Source: an uncultured bacterium (lineage in GTDB: Bacteria; Bacillota; Clostridia; Christensenellales; Pumilibacteraceae). Taken from it: 55,029 nt of DNA. The notes under the pieces were generated by a model. It worked only from the letters and a program-made list of their open reading frames with translations, searched no databases and was not told the DNA's origin. The translations under genes were made by a program, and so were the position numbers. Below are positions 1-10,200 of this stretch, in pieces; the stretch's first letter is position 1; every line of letters starts with the position of its first letter. The stretch is from positions 1 to 55,029 of the forward strand of contig CATKCE010000060.1 of NCBI GenBank assembly GCA_949744905.1, read 5' to 3'.

Positions 1-148
1 GGCGGCTTCCCGGCGCCATGAGCACCAGTCGTCCGTCTATTATCCCTATCGGCTCTAACGTCTTTATCCAGACGTCGAAATTCACGGCGCTCACCTCTAT
101 TTCGAGGCAAGTCAGCATTTTATCCCATAATTCTTTCGCGTTGTTCAT
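1..148 (-). CDS. dnaA: DnaA-like N-terminal domain (chromosomal replication initiator), truncated by window edge
   Basis: Reverse-strand translation from ATG at 148: MNNAKELWDKMLTCLEIEVSAVNFDVWIKTLEPIGIIDGRLVLMAPGSR, matching the DnaA_N pattern (LWxxxLxxLExxxSxxxFxxWxxxLxxxxxxxxxLxLxAPN). Only about 49 codons visible. Confidence 0.72.
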   Translation of the reverse strand, partial: MNNAKELWDKMLTCLEIEVSAVNFDVWIKTLEPIGIIDGRLVLMAPGSR

Positions 149-177
149 GAATGTCCCCGTAATTCGGCAGAGCCGCG

Positions 178-759
178 TTATTTCCTGTTATCTACCTCGT
201 AAAAATAGAATTTGAGCAAACGTTCCACCATGGCTTGCTTTTCGTCGTGGCTCAGGCGCATTCTCAACACGTCGAACAACGAACCGCAAAATGCCTTGCT
301 GACTATATCCGCAAATTCCTCGTCGCTGGGTTCCGTTGCCGACGGATACAGTTTGCGCCTTATAACACGCGACACCTGCCTTGTGAGGTCTTTATTAAAA
401 TCCTCGTAACGGGTGCCGTCGCAACAATCCATGAGTATCAGGATATCGTCGCCGAAAGCGTCGAAAAACTTCAAAAGCCCGTCGCTGAGTATTGGCATCG
501 TCTGCGACAGCGTAACGGAATCCAACGTTTCCACCTGTTGCAATTCGGACATGAGTTTTGGCAGGGCCTCGTAAGCCGGGCTCACTATTGCGTCCAGCAC
601 GCCGGTCTTTCCGTCGAAATAGCGGTAAAGATTACCCACCGGCACCCCTGCGTTTTCCGCTATGGTACTTATGTTTCCGCCGCGGAACCCGCGCGCGGAA
701 TATTCTTTACGCGCGGCTTCCAATATTCGGACGCGCACGGCTTCTTTTTTGTATTGCAC
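178..759 (-). CDS. TetR/AcrR family transcriptional regulator
   Basis: N-terminal HTH ILEAARKEYSARGFRGGNISTIAENAGVPVGNLYRYFDGKTGVLDAIV; GTG start with AAAGGAGG upstream. Confidence 0.92.
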   Translation of the reverse strand: MQYKKEAVRVRILEAARKEYSARGFRGGNISTIAENAGVPVGNLYRYFDGKTGVLDAIVSPAYEALPKLMSELQQVETLDSVTLSQTMPILSDGLLKFFDAFGDDILILMDCCDGTRYEDFNKDLTRQVSRVIRRKLYPSATEPSDEEFADIVSKAFCGSLFDVLRMRLSHDEKQAMVERLLKFYFYEVDNRK

Positions 760-800
760 TCCGATTTCCTCCTTTTGCGTATTTTATAATATAACACGGA

Positions 801-1901
801 TCAGGCTTTGTTGTCAACCGACACAGCCCCGCCCTTTACCGAATACAATGCAAATTCACCCAAAGCAGACGCGATCTCGGCAGGCAGATGCGTGCACGTG
901 ATTATCGTCTGGTAGTTCTTACTGCGTTCTATAAGTTTACGCTGGCGGTAAGGATCAAGCTCGCTCAAAACGTCGTCCAATAAAAGCGCGGGATATTCTC
1001 CGCTTTGCGCGCGGTGGAGTTCCATTTCCGAGAGTTTCAGGCTGAGCGCCGCCGTACGCTGTTGTCCCTGCGAGCCGTAAGCGCGCACGTCTGTATCCCC
1101 CACTTTAACGGCAATATCGTCCTTTTGCACGCCGCACGACGTAAAGCACAAAGCTTTGTCGCGCTCGCGGTTGCGAAACAGTTCGCAAGCAAAGTTCTTT
1201 TCTATCTCGGCCTGATCTGCGCCCTCGAATCCCTCGTATTCAAGCTTTAAGCTCTCTTTTCCGTCCGAAAGATATTCGTGGGCCTCCCTGGCGAATCCGC
1301 CGAGACGTTCCACGTACCCGCGCCGAGTCTTAACTATCTTTGCGCCCTCTCCGGCAAGTTGCGCGTCCCACACGTCCAAAACGTCGTCGGTCGCCTTTCC
1401 GCTTTTTAGCAGGCGATTGCGTTGCGCCAATATCTTGTTGTAGCGTCCAAGCAAATAAAAGTACGCTTTGCTCATACGGCACAGCGCTATGTCCATAAAA
1501 CGACGACGGTCACCCGGCGCGTCCTTAATTATCCTCATTTCGTCGGGCGAAAAATACACCGCGGCAACTACGCCCATCAGTTCGCCCATGCGCGTAATAG
1601 GCATGCCGTTTATCGCCACCCGCTTATTTTCGTTGCGGTCGAGAAGTATTTCGACGGTATTTTCGCCGCCGCGGTCGAGTTGCGTGAGCTTTATCCTCCC
1701 GCGGTCACACCCTTTGCGTATGAGTTCTTTATCGCGCGGAGTGCGCGGCGAACGCCCCACGCTCCCAAAGTAAATCGCTTCCAACAAATTGGTCTTGCCC
1801 TGCGCATTGTCGCCGCACAACACGTTTATACCGTCGCAAAAATCTACGCGCGCCTGCGCGTAGTTGCGATAATCGTACAGTTCGGCTCTTTTTACTATCA
1901 T
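801..1901 (-). CDS. recF: DNA replication/repair protein RecF
   Basis: MIVKRAELYDYRNYAQARVDFCDGINVLCGDNAQGKTNLLEAIYFGSVGRSPRT; Walker A GDNAQGKTN and signature YGSQGQQRTAALSLKL. Start placed at 1901 rather than the ORF-track start at 1961. Confidence 0.96.
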   Translation of the reverse strand: MIVKRAELYDYRNYAQARVDFCDGINVLCGDNAQGKTNLLEAIYFGSVGRSPRTPRDKELIRKGCDRGRIKLTQLDRGGENTVEILLDRNENKRVAINGMPITRMGELMGVVAAVYFSPDEMRIIKDAPGDRRRFMDIALCRMSKAYFYLLGRYNKILAQRNRLLKSGKATDDVLDVWDAQLAGEGAKIVKTRRGYVERLGGFAREAHEYLSDGKESLKLEYEGFEGADQAEIEKNFACELFRNRERDKALCFTSCGVQKDDIAVKVGDTDVRAYGSQGQQRTAALSLKLSEMELHRAQSGEYPALLLDDVLSELDPYRQRKLIERSKNYQTIITCTHLPAEIASALGEFALYSVKGGAVSVDNKA

Positions 1902-1919
1902 ACGTACAGCTTTACTCCG

Positions 1920-1979
1920 ATAGGCACCGTTTAAGCGGGCAATATCCCGGACCAAACGCACAAAGCGCGCCGTGCCTAT
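1920..1979 (-). promoter_or_regulatory. Predicted structured 5' leader of recF
   Basis: 8-bp perfect inverted repeat ATAGGCAC (1972-1979) / GTGCCTAT (1920-1927) on the minus strand, enclosing CGCGC-TTT-GTGCG and CGGG-ATATTG-CCCG hairpins; followed directly by CGGAG and the recF ATG. Confidence 0.45.
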
Positions 1980-1985
1980 ACGCGT

Positions 1986-2014
1986 ATTATATCACGGATT
2001 TACCGAAAACGCAA
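1986..2014 (-). promoter_or_regulatory. Sigma70-type promoter for recF
   Basis: TTGCGT - 17 nt - TATAAT with TGn extended -10 (TGATATAAT); overlaps the 3' end of the upstream gene. Confidence 0.65.
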
Positions 2015-5000
2015 TCCGTCCGAAAGCCTTTTGCGCATCGCGCGCGTCTGTAAATTCGGCTCCGCGGTAAGAATCCAACGCGTCGGCGCATTCCGCTATC
2101 TGCGCGTCGATGTCTCCCGCGTTTATATTTGCAAGTTCCATAAGAGCGTTCTGCGCTCTTTCGTTCATGGAATTTATACGGTAATACACGATTGAGTAAC
2201 CGCCGTCGCCGTTCTGCTCGAACAGCAAAGTAACATACATGGTGTTTTGCGGAATTACGCCTGCAAGCTGCGACGCGCCGGCTATATCGCCGAGTTGCAT
2301 GCCGAACGTAAATTCAACAAATTTTCTTCCTCCGTCGTTAATAGGCTCACCGAAAAATCCGTTGATAAAGTCCGCGCGCGATCCCAATCCGTACGGCAGG
2401 ATATTGAGTTGCTCCAAAACAAATTTGTTGTTTCCTTCTTTGTTGATCACCGGCTGGGTATGATATATTGTCACGCCACTTTGTTTTATATCGAAACCGT
2501 TGACAAGACCGTATCCGAAGGCGTAATCGTCCATAGACAAAGTTACTCCCGACACGATGTTTCCCGATATTTCGGGGTCGCCCTGACCGAGATCATGTAC
2601 GATTATGTCGTTCGGGTAAAAATTGTATTCCGAATCTTCTTCGCCGGTACGGCTTACAAGCCCCTGTAAAGCGGCTTTTATATCCTCGGCGGTAGCCTCG
2701 CTGTCCTCTCCGAGAAGCGAACTCTTCATATAATCGTAGATCGAGACGAGCCGCACGCCGCCGTTTTCAAATTCGATGCTTCCGCCGAGCGAATCTGTGA
2801 GCGACGCAAAGCTGTCGTATATGACCGCGCCTATATCGTGCGCGCGAAGTTCAATATCGAGCGCCCCGCCGTCTCCGCCAATACTCTTTACTATTTTCAT
2901 AGCGGCGGCAAAAGTTGCAGAGGACATCTCGTTAATAGTAACGTCGGTATCGTAAAAAGCGGTGTATCCCGCAGGCGGTTCGCCCTCTCCTTCAAACACC
3001 GTGCCTACGCTCTTATCGTACCAGCGCACTCTTCCCGTGTCAACCGTCGCGCGCAAATACAGCTTGTCGGCGGGCAACAGATTGGCACCGGAAGTATTTT
3101 CGCCCACAAGCGACGCCGCGTTTATCTCTATGGTTATTATGAGTTTAGCGCTTCCTCCAAAAGTCTCTATCTTCATTCCACGCACGTTCATAAGGTCTTT
3201 GTATATGCCCTGCTCTTTACCCATCTGCTCTATCATCAGCGCGCCGAGATGCTCGGTGCGGAACAACGGACGCAACTCGTTTATAGAACGGTTGTCGCGA
3301 TAAAGCGTATCGAAGTCAAAATTCTCAGCGCTGAAACTGCCCAGCATGCCGCCGTCGCCGAACAAAGAGTCGAAATTATCCGCGCGGAATTCCTCTTTCA
3401 CATAATAACTGTCAAGTACGGAATCAAGCGAATCGGCATACGAATCCGCTATGCCGCTCCCTTCAAAGTAGCTGTCCTCGAAGTCGGCGTCGTTCACTCT
3501 GTCCACCGCGGTAAGAACGTCTTTTATCTCGTCGGCGGTAACGTCGTCCTCTTTGAACATAATGTCTTTTACGGTAGAGAACACGTCGGGCAAACGTATC
3601 GCCTCGGGCAGATTTTCCGAAGTCGCCGAGCTGTCTATCTTGGAAGAACACAACTCTACGGAAAGCACGTCGTTCATGGACGCTATAACGTCGCGTATGG
3701 GTTTTTCGACCTGCGCGAGCAAAGACGCGGCGTCGAAGTCGTCCGCAAAACACGCTATAGTCTTTAATATGGTGTCGGTCTTTTCCTTGGTGATGCCGTT
3801 ATAACGCAAAGCGCCTTTGATATAAGGAAAACTTTCCTCCCCCGGCGTTATATCCACGTTAAAAGTTATCACGGCTTTTTCGCCCACAAGTCCCGATATC
3901 ATGGAGGCCACGCCGCCATCTGGGAGCAGAGATGTCACGTTTACCGACATAGCCGCTTCCATCATATTGTGCACCGTACCGTCAACCACCGTTATATACG
4001 TGTACACATATTCCAAAGACGGCTTTATTTCCGCCAGACTTCCCTCTCCCGTCATTTTGTCTATTTGCGTGGAAAGTATCGCGCCCAGCATGCGGCTGTT
4101 TATCCTCACCCGCATTTCGTCTTCTTTAAGAAGCGAATTGAGTTTGGAGGCGTCGAACAATTCGAGCAGTTCGTCCTTTTTGTCTCCGCCGCTTCCGTCG
4201 CCGCCCAGTCCGAACAGTTCCATAAGATATTCAAACGTAACGTCGTTTGTCGGGTCGTCGTCGTCTTTACGCAGATCCAGCATGTACTTGCGCGCAAGCT
4301 CGCTCATAAATTCTTCGCGATAATCAATCCAGGTATAACCCGACGCGGGAGGAGTTTTTACGTATACCACCTTATCGGTCGCATCTTCGCGGTACTGATG
4401 CATAAAGTCGTATTCCGGCATTATCGCGTCGTCCGCCTCGGACGCCACCACGCCCGCAAGAGTGGAAATAACGTCGGGCGCGTGCAACTGTTTATCCTCG
4501 GGTTTGAGCGTTCCGTCCCCGTTTTTATTGAGTCCGCCCAGCTCTATTACCGTTTCGAACGCGTCGAAATATACCGTGCCGTTTTTTGCTTCGTCAAGCG
4601 GGAAAACGTCGTTGACGGTCTCTATAACGCCGCCCACGGTATCGGCAACGACCGAGGCTATCTTGCCTTTAATGTCTAACTTCGAGCCCGCGATCGACGA
4701 TATTCCCTCTATCAGTTTATACGCGCGGTCCATCTTTTTGCCGCTCATGCCGTTTATATAAAGATTGTGTTCGATAGCAGCGCCCGTTTCCACAGGCACT
4801 ACAACCGTCGCGTACAAACGCTTGGGCAAAAACATTGCGGTTATCCAGCTCAAACTGAAACCCGTGCTCTCTTTGATATAATTGTTTACAGCCTTGCGCG
4901 CGTTTAACGAAACCGTTGCAGTTACGGTTTTTACCGAGGCGTCTACGCCGTACAGCAGTCCCCGCGTCTCGCCGAATATCATCTGCTCGAATACCGCGAC

Positions 5001-5663
5001 GTCGCTCAGCTTTTTTATGCCGAATTCGTCGAGCCGCGACGTAATGTCAAACGCTTCGCCCACGGTATCCATAGACGCGTTTACGGCTGCGGCAAGCATC
5101 TTATCGGTCACTTTCAAAACGTAATCGGTATCGTGTTTGCTTTCGTCGTACGCCAAAAGCCTTTGCATATCCATATTTTCGCGCACAAAAAGGTCGCCCA
5201 CAACGTTGACGAGTCCGTCCGCGTTTATTCCCGCTTTTAGTTCCGACGCGGTACGCGCGAGATAATTGTCTATCGGATCCGCGCTTTCGCCGTCATCGTT
5301 TATTATGGACGAAATCAAATCGTCCACTCCGAAGTCCACGTCGCTTTTAAGAAAAAGCTGGTTTTTCAGACTGATATCGAACTGGGCGTAATCGCTGTCG
5401 GAATAACCGTTGGTAACTATTTTATCGGCGCTTGCCGAACGCAGGTCTCCGAGCACTCCGAAACAGTCCGCAAGCCCCATATCCAGATACTTTTTCGCAA
5501 AATAGTCTCCGGCGAAATATGCCCCCGCGCCCAGTACAACAATAAAAACCAACAGAGAAATAAGGCAGTTACGGCAACCGTGACGCTTCTTTTTTATCGG
5601 TTTTCCTTTATTGTTCTTATTGTCCGAGCTCTTGACATTGCTCTCAACTATGCGTTTCGCCAT
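1992..5663 (-). CDS. Large (1223 aa) N-terminally membrane-anchored extracytoplasmic protein of unknown function
   Basis: KKKRHGCRNCLISLLVFIVVLGAGAYFAGDYF transmembrane segment near the N-terminus, long extracytoplasmic region with recurring beta-strand/LLP motifs; own promoter upstream. Confidence 0.85.
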   Translation of the reverse strand: MAKRIVESNVKSSDNKNNKGKPIKKKRHGCRNCLISLLVFIVVLGAGAYFAGDYFAKKYLDMGLADCFGVLGDLRSASADKIVTNGYSDSDYAQFDISLKNQLFLKSDVDFGVDDLISSIINDDGESADPIDNYLARTASELKAGINADGLVNVVGDLFVRENMDMQRLLAYDESKHDTDYVLKVTDKMLAAAVNASMDTVGEAFDITSRLDEFGIKKLSDVAVFEQMIFGETRGLLYGVDASVKTVTATVSLNARKAVNNYIKESTGFSLSWITAMFLPKRLYATVVVPVETGAAIEHNLYINGMSGKKMDRAYKLIEGISSIAGSKLDIKGKIASVVADTVGGVIETVNDVFPLDEAKNGTVYFDAFETVIELGGLNKNGDGTLKPEDKQLHAPDVISTLAGVVASEADDAIMPEYDFMHQYREDATDKVVYVKTPPASGYTWIDYREEFMSELARKYMLDLRKDDDDPTNDVTFEYLMELFGLGGDGSGGDKKDELLELFDASKLNSLLKEDEMRVRINSRMLGAILSTQIDKMTGEGSLAEIKPSLEYVYTYITVVDGTVHNMMEAAMSVNVTSLLPDGGVASMISGLVGEKAVITFNVDITPGEESFPYIKGALRYNGITKEKTDTILKTIACFADDFDAASLLAQVEKPIRDVIASMNDVLSVELCSSKIDSSATSENLPEAIRLPDVFSTVKDIMFKEDDVTADEIKDVLTAVDRVNDADFEDSYFEGSGIADSYADSLDSVLDSYYVKEEFRADNFDSLFGDGGMLGSFSAENFDFDTLYRDNRSINELRPLFRTEHLGALMIEQMGKEQGIYKDLMNVRGMKIETFGGSAKLIITIEINAASLVGENTSGANLLPADKLYLRATVDTGRVRWYDKSVGTVFEGEGEPPAGYTAFYDTDVTINEMSSATFAAAMKIVKSIGGDGGALDIELRAHDIGAVIYDSFASLTDSLGGSIEFENGGVRLVSIYDYMKSSLLGEDSEATAEDIKAALQGLVSRTGEEDSEYNFYPNDIIVHDLGQGDPEISGNIVSGVTLSMDDYAFGYGLVNGFDIKQSGVTIYHTQPVINKEGNNKFVLEQLNILPYGLGSRADFINGFFGEPINDGGRKFVEFTFGMQLGDIAGASQLAGVIPQNTMYVTLLFEQNGDGGYSIVYYRINSMNERAQNALMELANINAGDIDAQIAECADALDSYRGAEFTDARDAQKAFGRIAFSVNP

Positions 5664-5711
5664 GCAAAAAACCTCGCTTATATTTTATGTCCCATTTTCG
5701 CTTACTAATAC

Positions 5712-5740
5712 ATTTTACACTGCTCCGACGATTCCGTCAA
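5712..5740 (-). promoter_or_regulatory. Promoter for the 1223-aa protein gene
   Basis: TTGACG - 17 nt - TAAAAT on minus strand. Confidence 0.6.
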
Positions 5741-5763
5741 CATATACTCCATTAGATTTTAAT

Positions 5764-5796
5764 TAAAAAGGAAGCCTCCGCATTACGGAGACTTCC
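5764..5796 (-). terminator. Rho-independent terminator after the 474-aa gene
   Basis: Minus strand GGAAGTCTCCGTAATGCGGAGGCTTCCTTTTTAATT: stem plus T-run. Confidence 0.8.
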
Positions 5797-5819
5797 CGAT
5801 GACCGTTTATATCAAGCCT

Positions 5820-7244
5820 TTACTCCGAGGCTCCGCTTTCAAAAGACGTTGCAGCAGCCTCCGCTCCGGACACGTTGTTATCACGCTCCGCTCCGTCCGT
5901 CTTGCTTCCCGCGCGCCACTTTGCTGCGGTATTTTCGGTAACGCGTATCAAACCCCTCCTTATAAGAGTTTCGGTAGACGTAAACGGTACCGCGTAATTT
6001 TCCTGCTTTGCCTCGGTCTTTCCGAGTCCGCGGGCGGAAAACACCTTGTCTATAAGTTGCACAGCGTAATTGAGCCTCCGGTCGTTTTTGATACGGTATT
6101 TAAGCGGCGTTTTACTGCGCGCTCCGGCTCGCTCCACCTTGTACTTCGTTCCGTCGAATCCGGCGGGATCGGCCGCAAGAAACAGTCCCAGCGTTTTGCC
6201 GCTCACCTTAAACATCGCAAGGGTATCGCGCCCGACTCTGAATGCCTCGTGCTTCCAGGAATCGGCGCAAGTCACGTCGCTGTACGACATGATATGGTTT
6301 TTGAGTTTTGAATACCGCGCTTTAAGGGCATCGTCCGACTGGATGATACGCGCCGTAAAACTGCGGTTGTACGATATGCCCTTCGCCGCCGCCACAGCGT
6401 CTTCCTTAGCCGTTTCGGACACGTTGCCCGACACTTTGACGAGCCGCCGTTTTATAAGAGCTTCCGTAGACTTATAAGGCAGAGTGTAATCGGCGGGAAA
6501 AAACGCCAGACTCCTTTCCAACTTAAAACCTTCCATAACGATGTCTATAAGTTCTTTGGCGTAACTCGTCTTGCGGTCGGAAGTTATGCGGTACATGCAG
6601 GGCAAAGTGTTTTTCCGCTTCGCCCCCGAAACGTCGCGCACCTTGTACTTGGTGTTATCGAACATCGCGGGATCGGTCGCAAGAGACAGGCACAGCGTTT
6701 TGCCGCGCACGGTAAATCCGGCTATACTGCGTCTGCCCGCTCTGAACAACTCTCTGCGCCAACTTATATTCGGACGCACGCCTCCGTACGCGAGAATATA
6801 ATTTTTGAGTTCCGAATAACGCGCTTTCAAGTCGTTGTCGCCTTGAATGATACGCGCCTGAAAACTGCGGTCGTAACGCACCACGTTTCCCGCCTCGTTT
6901 ACTTCCACTTCAAGACTTTCTTCCTCGGATTCGTCGGATAATTCTTCCGTTTCGGTTTCGTCGTCCGATTCGGTTTCCTCGTCGTCGTCATCTTTTACGG
7001 CAAACAAAACTTTCGTTTCCGGCAGATCGTCCAATTGTCCGGCATTCATCTGTTGCAATCTTTTTATAAGAGCGTTGCGCTGCTGTTGCAAAGTATCGGT
7101 CTGCATGGTGCGCACTCCGCGTTTATGAAGAAGATATCCCAGATAGATCACCGCTCCGACAGCCGCCGCCAAAACGAGCGACACCGCCGTTATTCCAACT
7201 ATCTGACCGGGAGAAAATATGCTTGCCGAAATCAGCGTTTTCAT
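5820..7244 (-). CDS. Single-pass membrane protein with acidic linker and a tandemly duplicated uncharacterised domain
   Basis: N-terminal TM IVGITAVSLVLAAAVGAVIYLGYLL; acidic linker DDDDEETESDDETETEELSDESEEES; two similar domains beginning YDRSFQARIIQGDNDLKARYSELKNYI and YNRSFTARIIQSDDALKARYSKLKNHI. Confidence 0.88.
   Translation of the reverse strand: MKTLISASIFSPGQIVGITAVSLVLAAAVGAVIYLGYLLHKRGVRTMQTDTLQQQRNALIKRLQQMNAGQLDDLPETKVLFAVKDDDDEETESDDETETEELSDESEEESLEVEVNEAGNVVRYDRSFQARIIQGDNDLKARYSELKNYILAYGGVRPNISWRRELFRAGRRSIAGFTVRGKTLCLSLATDPAMFDNTKYKVRDVSGAKRKNTLPCMYRITSDRKTSYAKELIDIVMEGFKLERSLAFFPADYTLPYKSTEALIKRRLVKVSGNVSETAKEDAVAAAKGISYNRSFTARIIQSDDALKARYSKLKNHIMSYSDVTCADSWKHEAFRVGRDTLAMFKVSGKTLGLFLAADPAGFDGTKYKVERAGARSKTPLKYRIKNDRRLNYAVQLIDKVFSARGLGKTEAKQENYAVPFTSTETLIRRGLIRVTENTAAKWRAGSKTDGAERDNNVSGAEAAATSFESGASE
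5931..6377 (-). repeat. Domain copy 2 in the 474-aa protein (approx. residues 290-438)
   Basis: YNRSFTARIIQ...DSWKHEAFRVGRDTLAMFKVSGKTLGLFLAADPAGFDGTKYKV...KYRIKNDRRLNYAVQLIDKVF...VPFTSTETLIRRGLIRV. Confidence 0.85.
6423..6881 (-). repeat. Domain copy 1 in the 474-aa protein (approx. residues 122-274)
   Basis: YDRSFQARIIQ...ISWRRELFRAGRRSIAGFTVRGKTLCLSLATDPAMFDNTKYKV...MYRITSDRKTSYAKELIDIVM...LPYKSTEALIKRRLVKV. Confidence 0.85.
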
Positions 7245-10200
7245 ACCTCAGCCCCCTTATCGTTATATGCGCCCGCCGACGCTTCCAAGCGTTTCTTTTT
7301 GCGGTACTGCACAAACATCACCGCCGCAGCAGCCGACGCGACCGCCGCCGCTCCGCCTACCGAGCCCATGACTATACCGAATACGGTGTTCACTCCCACT
7401 ACTTTCCACTTAAACGTCACCGGATCGGTAGAGCCGTCCGCCCATTCGTAATTGTCGGGATCGAGCAGGCTCACAGTCGCGCTAAACGTTCCGCCGTAGC
7501 CCGAACGGTTGCCCTCTATCCGCATGACGTCGCCGTCGAAACCTTCGGGGAAATATTCCAGCACCTTTCCGTTCACCATAAGCAGACTGTCGTTATGCAC
7601 GGGTTTATCCAGCTTTTTGCGTGCGACCGTCCACGTGAGCACCGCGTCGCCGTTTTCGTCGGTAGTCGCGCCCGCCCAGCTGTAATTCGTTTTGTCTCTC
7701 AATACGAGTTTTACGGTGTACGTGCCCGCGTTTACCGCATGCACCTCCAAAGAGTTGCCGTTAAGATTGGATACTCCGTCGTAAAGTATCTGCATTATAG
7801 ACGCGTCGAAGCCGTTTACAAAGGCTTTAAGCGTTTCGCCGGTGAACACGTCGTTGCGTCCGTCGCCGGAGGTGATTATACCGAGCGTCGGCGCCGCGTA
7901 CTCTTTTTGCAATATCGAGAAAGACGCGGCTCCGGTTGCTCCCGAGAAATTCGCGGTGGCGGGTATAGTCACCGTCACGGTGTAAACTCCCGCCGACGAG
8001 GGGATACCGTCCACTACCGCGCCGTTACGGTAATACGTAAACACGTATGTCGACGGGTCGCACGGGAACAAGGTTTCGACAACAGGAGAATTTTTACCGC
8101 GGTCGTACTCTCCGTATATCCAGTTTGCCACCGACAATCCGTTAACTATGTTTGTGCCCGGAGTTACGGCAAACGTAAAACTGCGTTCCGCGCCTTCTAC
8201 AAGTTCCCAACGATTGTTCGCGGCGTCTTTTATTCGTATGGTAACCGTATATTCGCCGACGTCCACCGCGTCGCCGATCCATCCGGGCGTGACCGTAAAC
8301 TCACTGTCGTCGTAACCGCCGTAATCTATCGTCGGCGCGTTGTGCGCTTTACCGTCGTAAACTACGTCTGATAATTTTATGTCCGAGTAACTGTATATCC
8401 GCTTTGTTACGGTAAACGCGTAATCGGCTCTGCCGGTGAGCGTATAATTGCCGCTGTTTGCGCCCGTCAGCGACACCGAAACATTGTACTCTCCCGCATT
8501 GCCCGGCATTGCGGAAAGAGCGGCTCCGGCCTGAGTAGTGTAAGAGTATTTCAGCATATCCAAAACGTTTTGGTCGCTAACCGTGATTTGTCCTCCGCCG
8601 GTAACGTCGTAAAGAACGATAACGCGCGCCGCCGCGACCGAGCCGTATTGTCCGCCGCCCTCGAATCCGCCTATACGAAGTAAGCGCGGCGACACGGTAT
8701 ATATGCCGGTAGTAAACGTGACTATATAATTGCCGTTGCCGGATACCGCGGTGATAGAATAGCTCCCCGCGTCAAGCGTCTGTCCGTCGAACGCTCCGCT
8801 AAGCCCCAAAGTAATCTTCAACGACTCTTTGTCTATTCCCACAGGCACGCTGACGGCAATGTCGGAAAGGTCGGCAGCCGCCGTAAACGGCGATACGCTG
8901 TACGGCTTGCCGCCGCCCGATACCGTGACTTCTATCGACTTTCTGTTTACGGTAAACGTGCCGGTACGCGACACGATTACGTAATTCGGAACGCTCACGC
9001 CGATCACCGCGCCGTCTTTCATAATAAGCTCGATCGCATGCGATCCCGCGGAAAGCGTATCGTCTATTTTAAGAGTGTAACCCACCTTGCTGTAGTCGTC
9101 CGGCTCGGGACGCGTGTTTATCTCGGCGCCCACCCATCCTTCGTAATTATATGTAAGCGTCTTTCCTTCCGGCTCGCCGTAAGTCATAGTTCCGCCAACC
9201 GTTACGTACAGCGTCGCGGGGTCGACCGTTACCGTAGAGTACGCGGTATCGCCGGTGTAGTTTCCTAGCGGGTCGTCCGAGCTCACCGCTTTTACCCAAT
9301 AAGTTCCGGCGCCGACCACGCCGTCTGTCCAGCCGTCTGCATGATCGCCGGGATCTCCTCCCGCTACAGCCGGCCGATACGAATAAGCGATATACGCGCC
9401 GAAGCGAGCGTCGCCCGAACGCTTGGGAGTCTCGCCGTGCGTTATACGCTGCGCAACAAGCCCGCTTATAGCCGCGACGCCTTTGTTTACCGTCCACACG
9501 GCTTCGTAAGCGTCGCCTGCCGCGGTAACACCGTCCGGCAGGTCCGAAGTATCCCAAACGTAGTTTGCGGATACCAGACTGTATCTTATCGTCTTGTTTC
9601 CTGCGCCGACCGTACCGAGTTGCACGCCGCCCAGCACAGGCAGAGTCGCCGAGCCGTCCATTGCGACGGAGATAACTGCGGTATCGACTTTTATCGTAAG
9701 AGTAAGAGCGTTGCCGTTATATGTGTCGTTTTGTTCCGCGCCGGAAGACGTAAGCGTAAACGTAGGAACTTTTACCGACGCCGGCAAAATCTTAAACACT
9801 CTGTACGCGCTCTGGTTGGTATCGGCGTACAACGCGCGCACTATATACACGCCCGCGTCTGTCTCGCCGTTTATTGCAACGTTGAAAGCGCCCGCTCCGA
9901 GTTCGAGCAATACCGAGCCTGCGTTCACATTGGTAAACTGCATGTATTCCGACGGTATCTCGTCGCCATACCCGTATGCGTAAACGCGCGCGTACGAAAT
10001 CGATATTCCGCCCGAACCGCCGTCCACCGAATACACCGGAGCATTCACCTCCTGCTTATACGTCCAACCCTCGATAGACAACATTATATTGACCGAATCG
10101 GTGGTGACCACAAGCACCAGCGTCACGCTTGCTCCCGAACCGTTAACGTTGCTCAACGTATAGTTTTTGGCCGCGTCGGAGTTGAGCTGTACGGTAGTGT

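Noticed and set aside
1920-1979. Possible tRNA in the recF leader because of the closing stem
   Set aside because: Only ~60 nt, no TTCGA-type T-loop, no CCA end, no identifiable anticodon arm; treated as an mRNA leader instead
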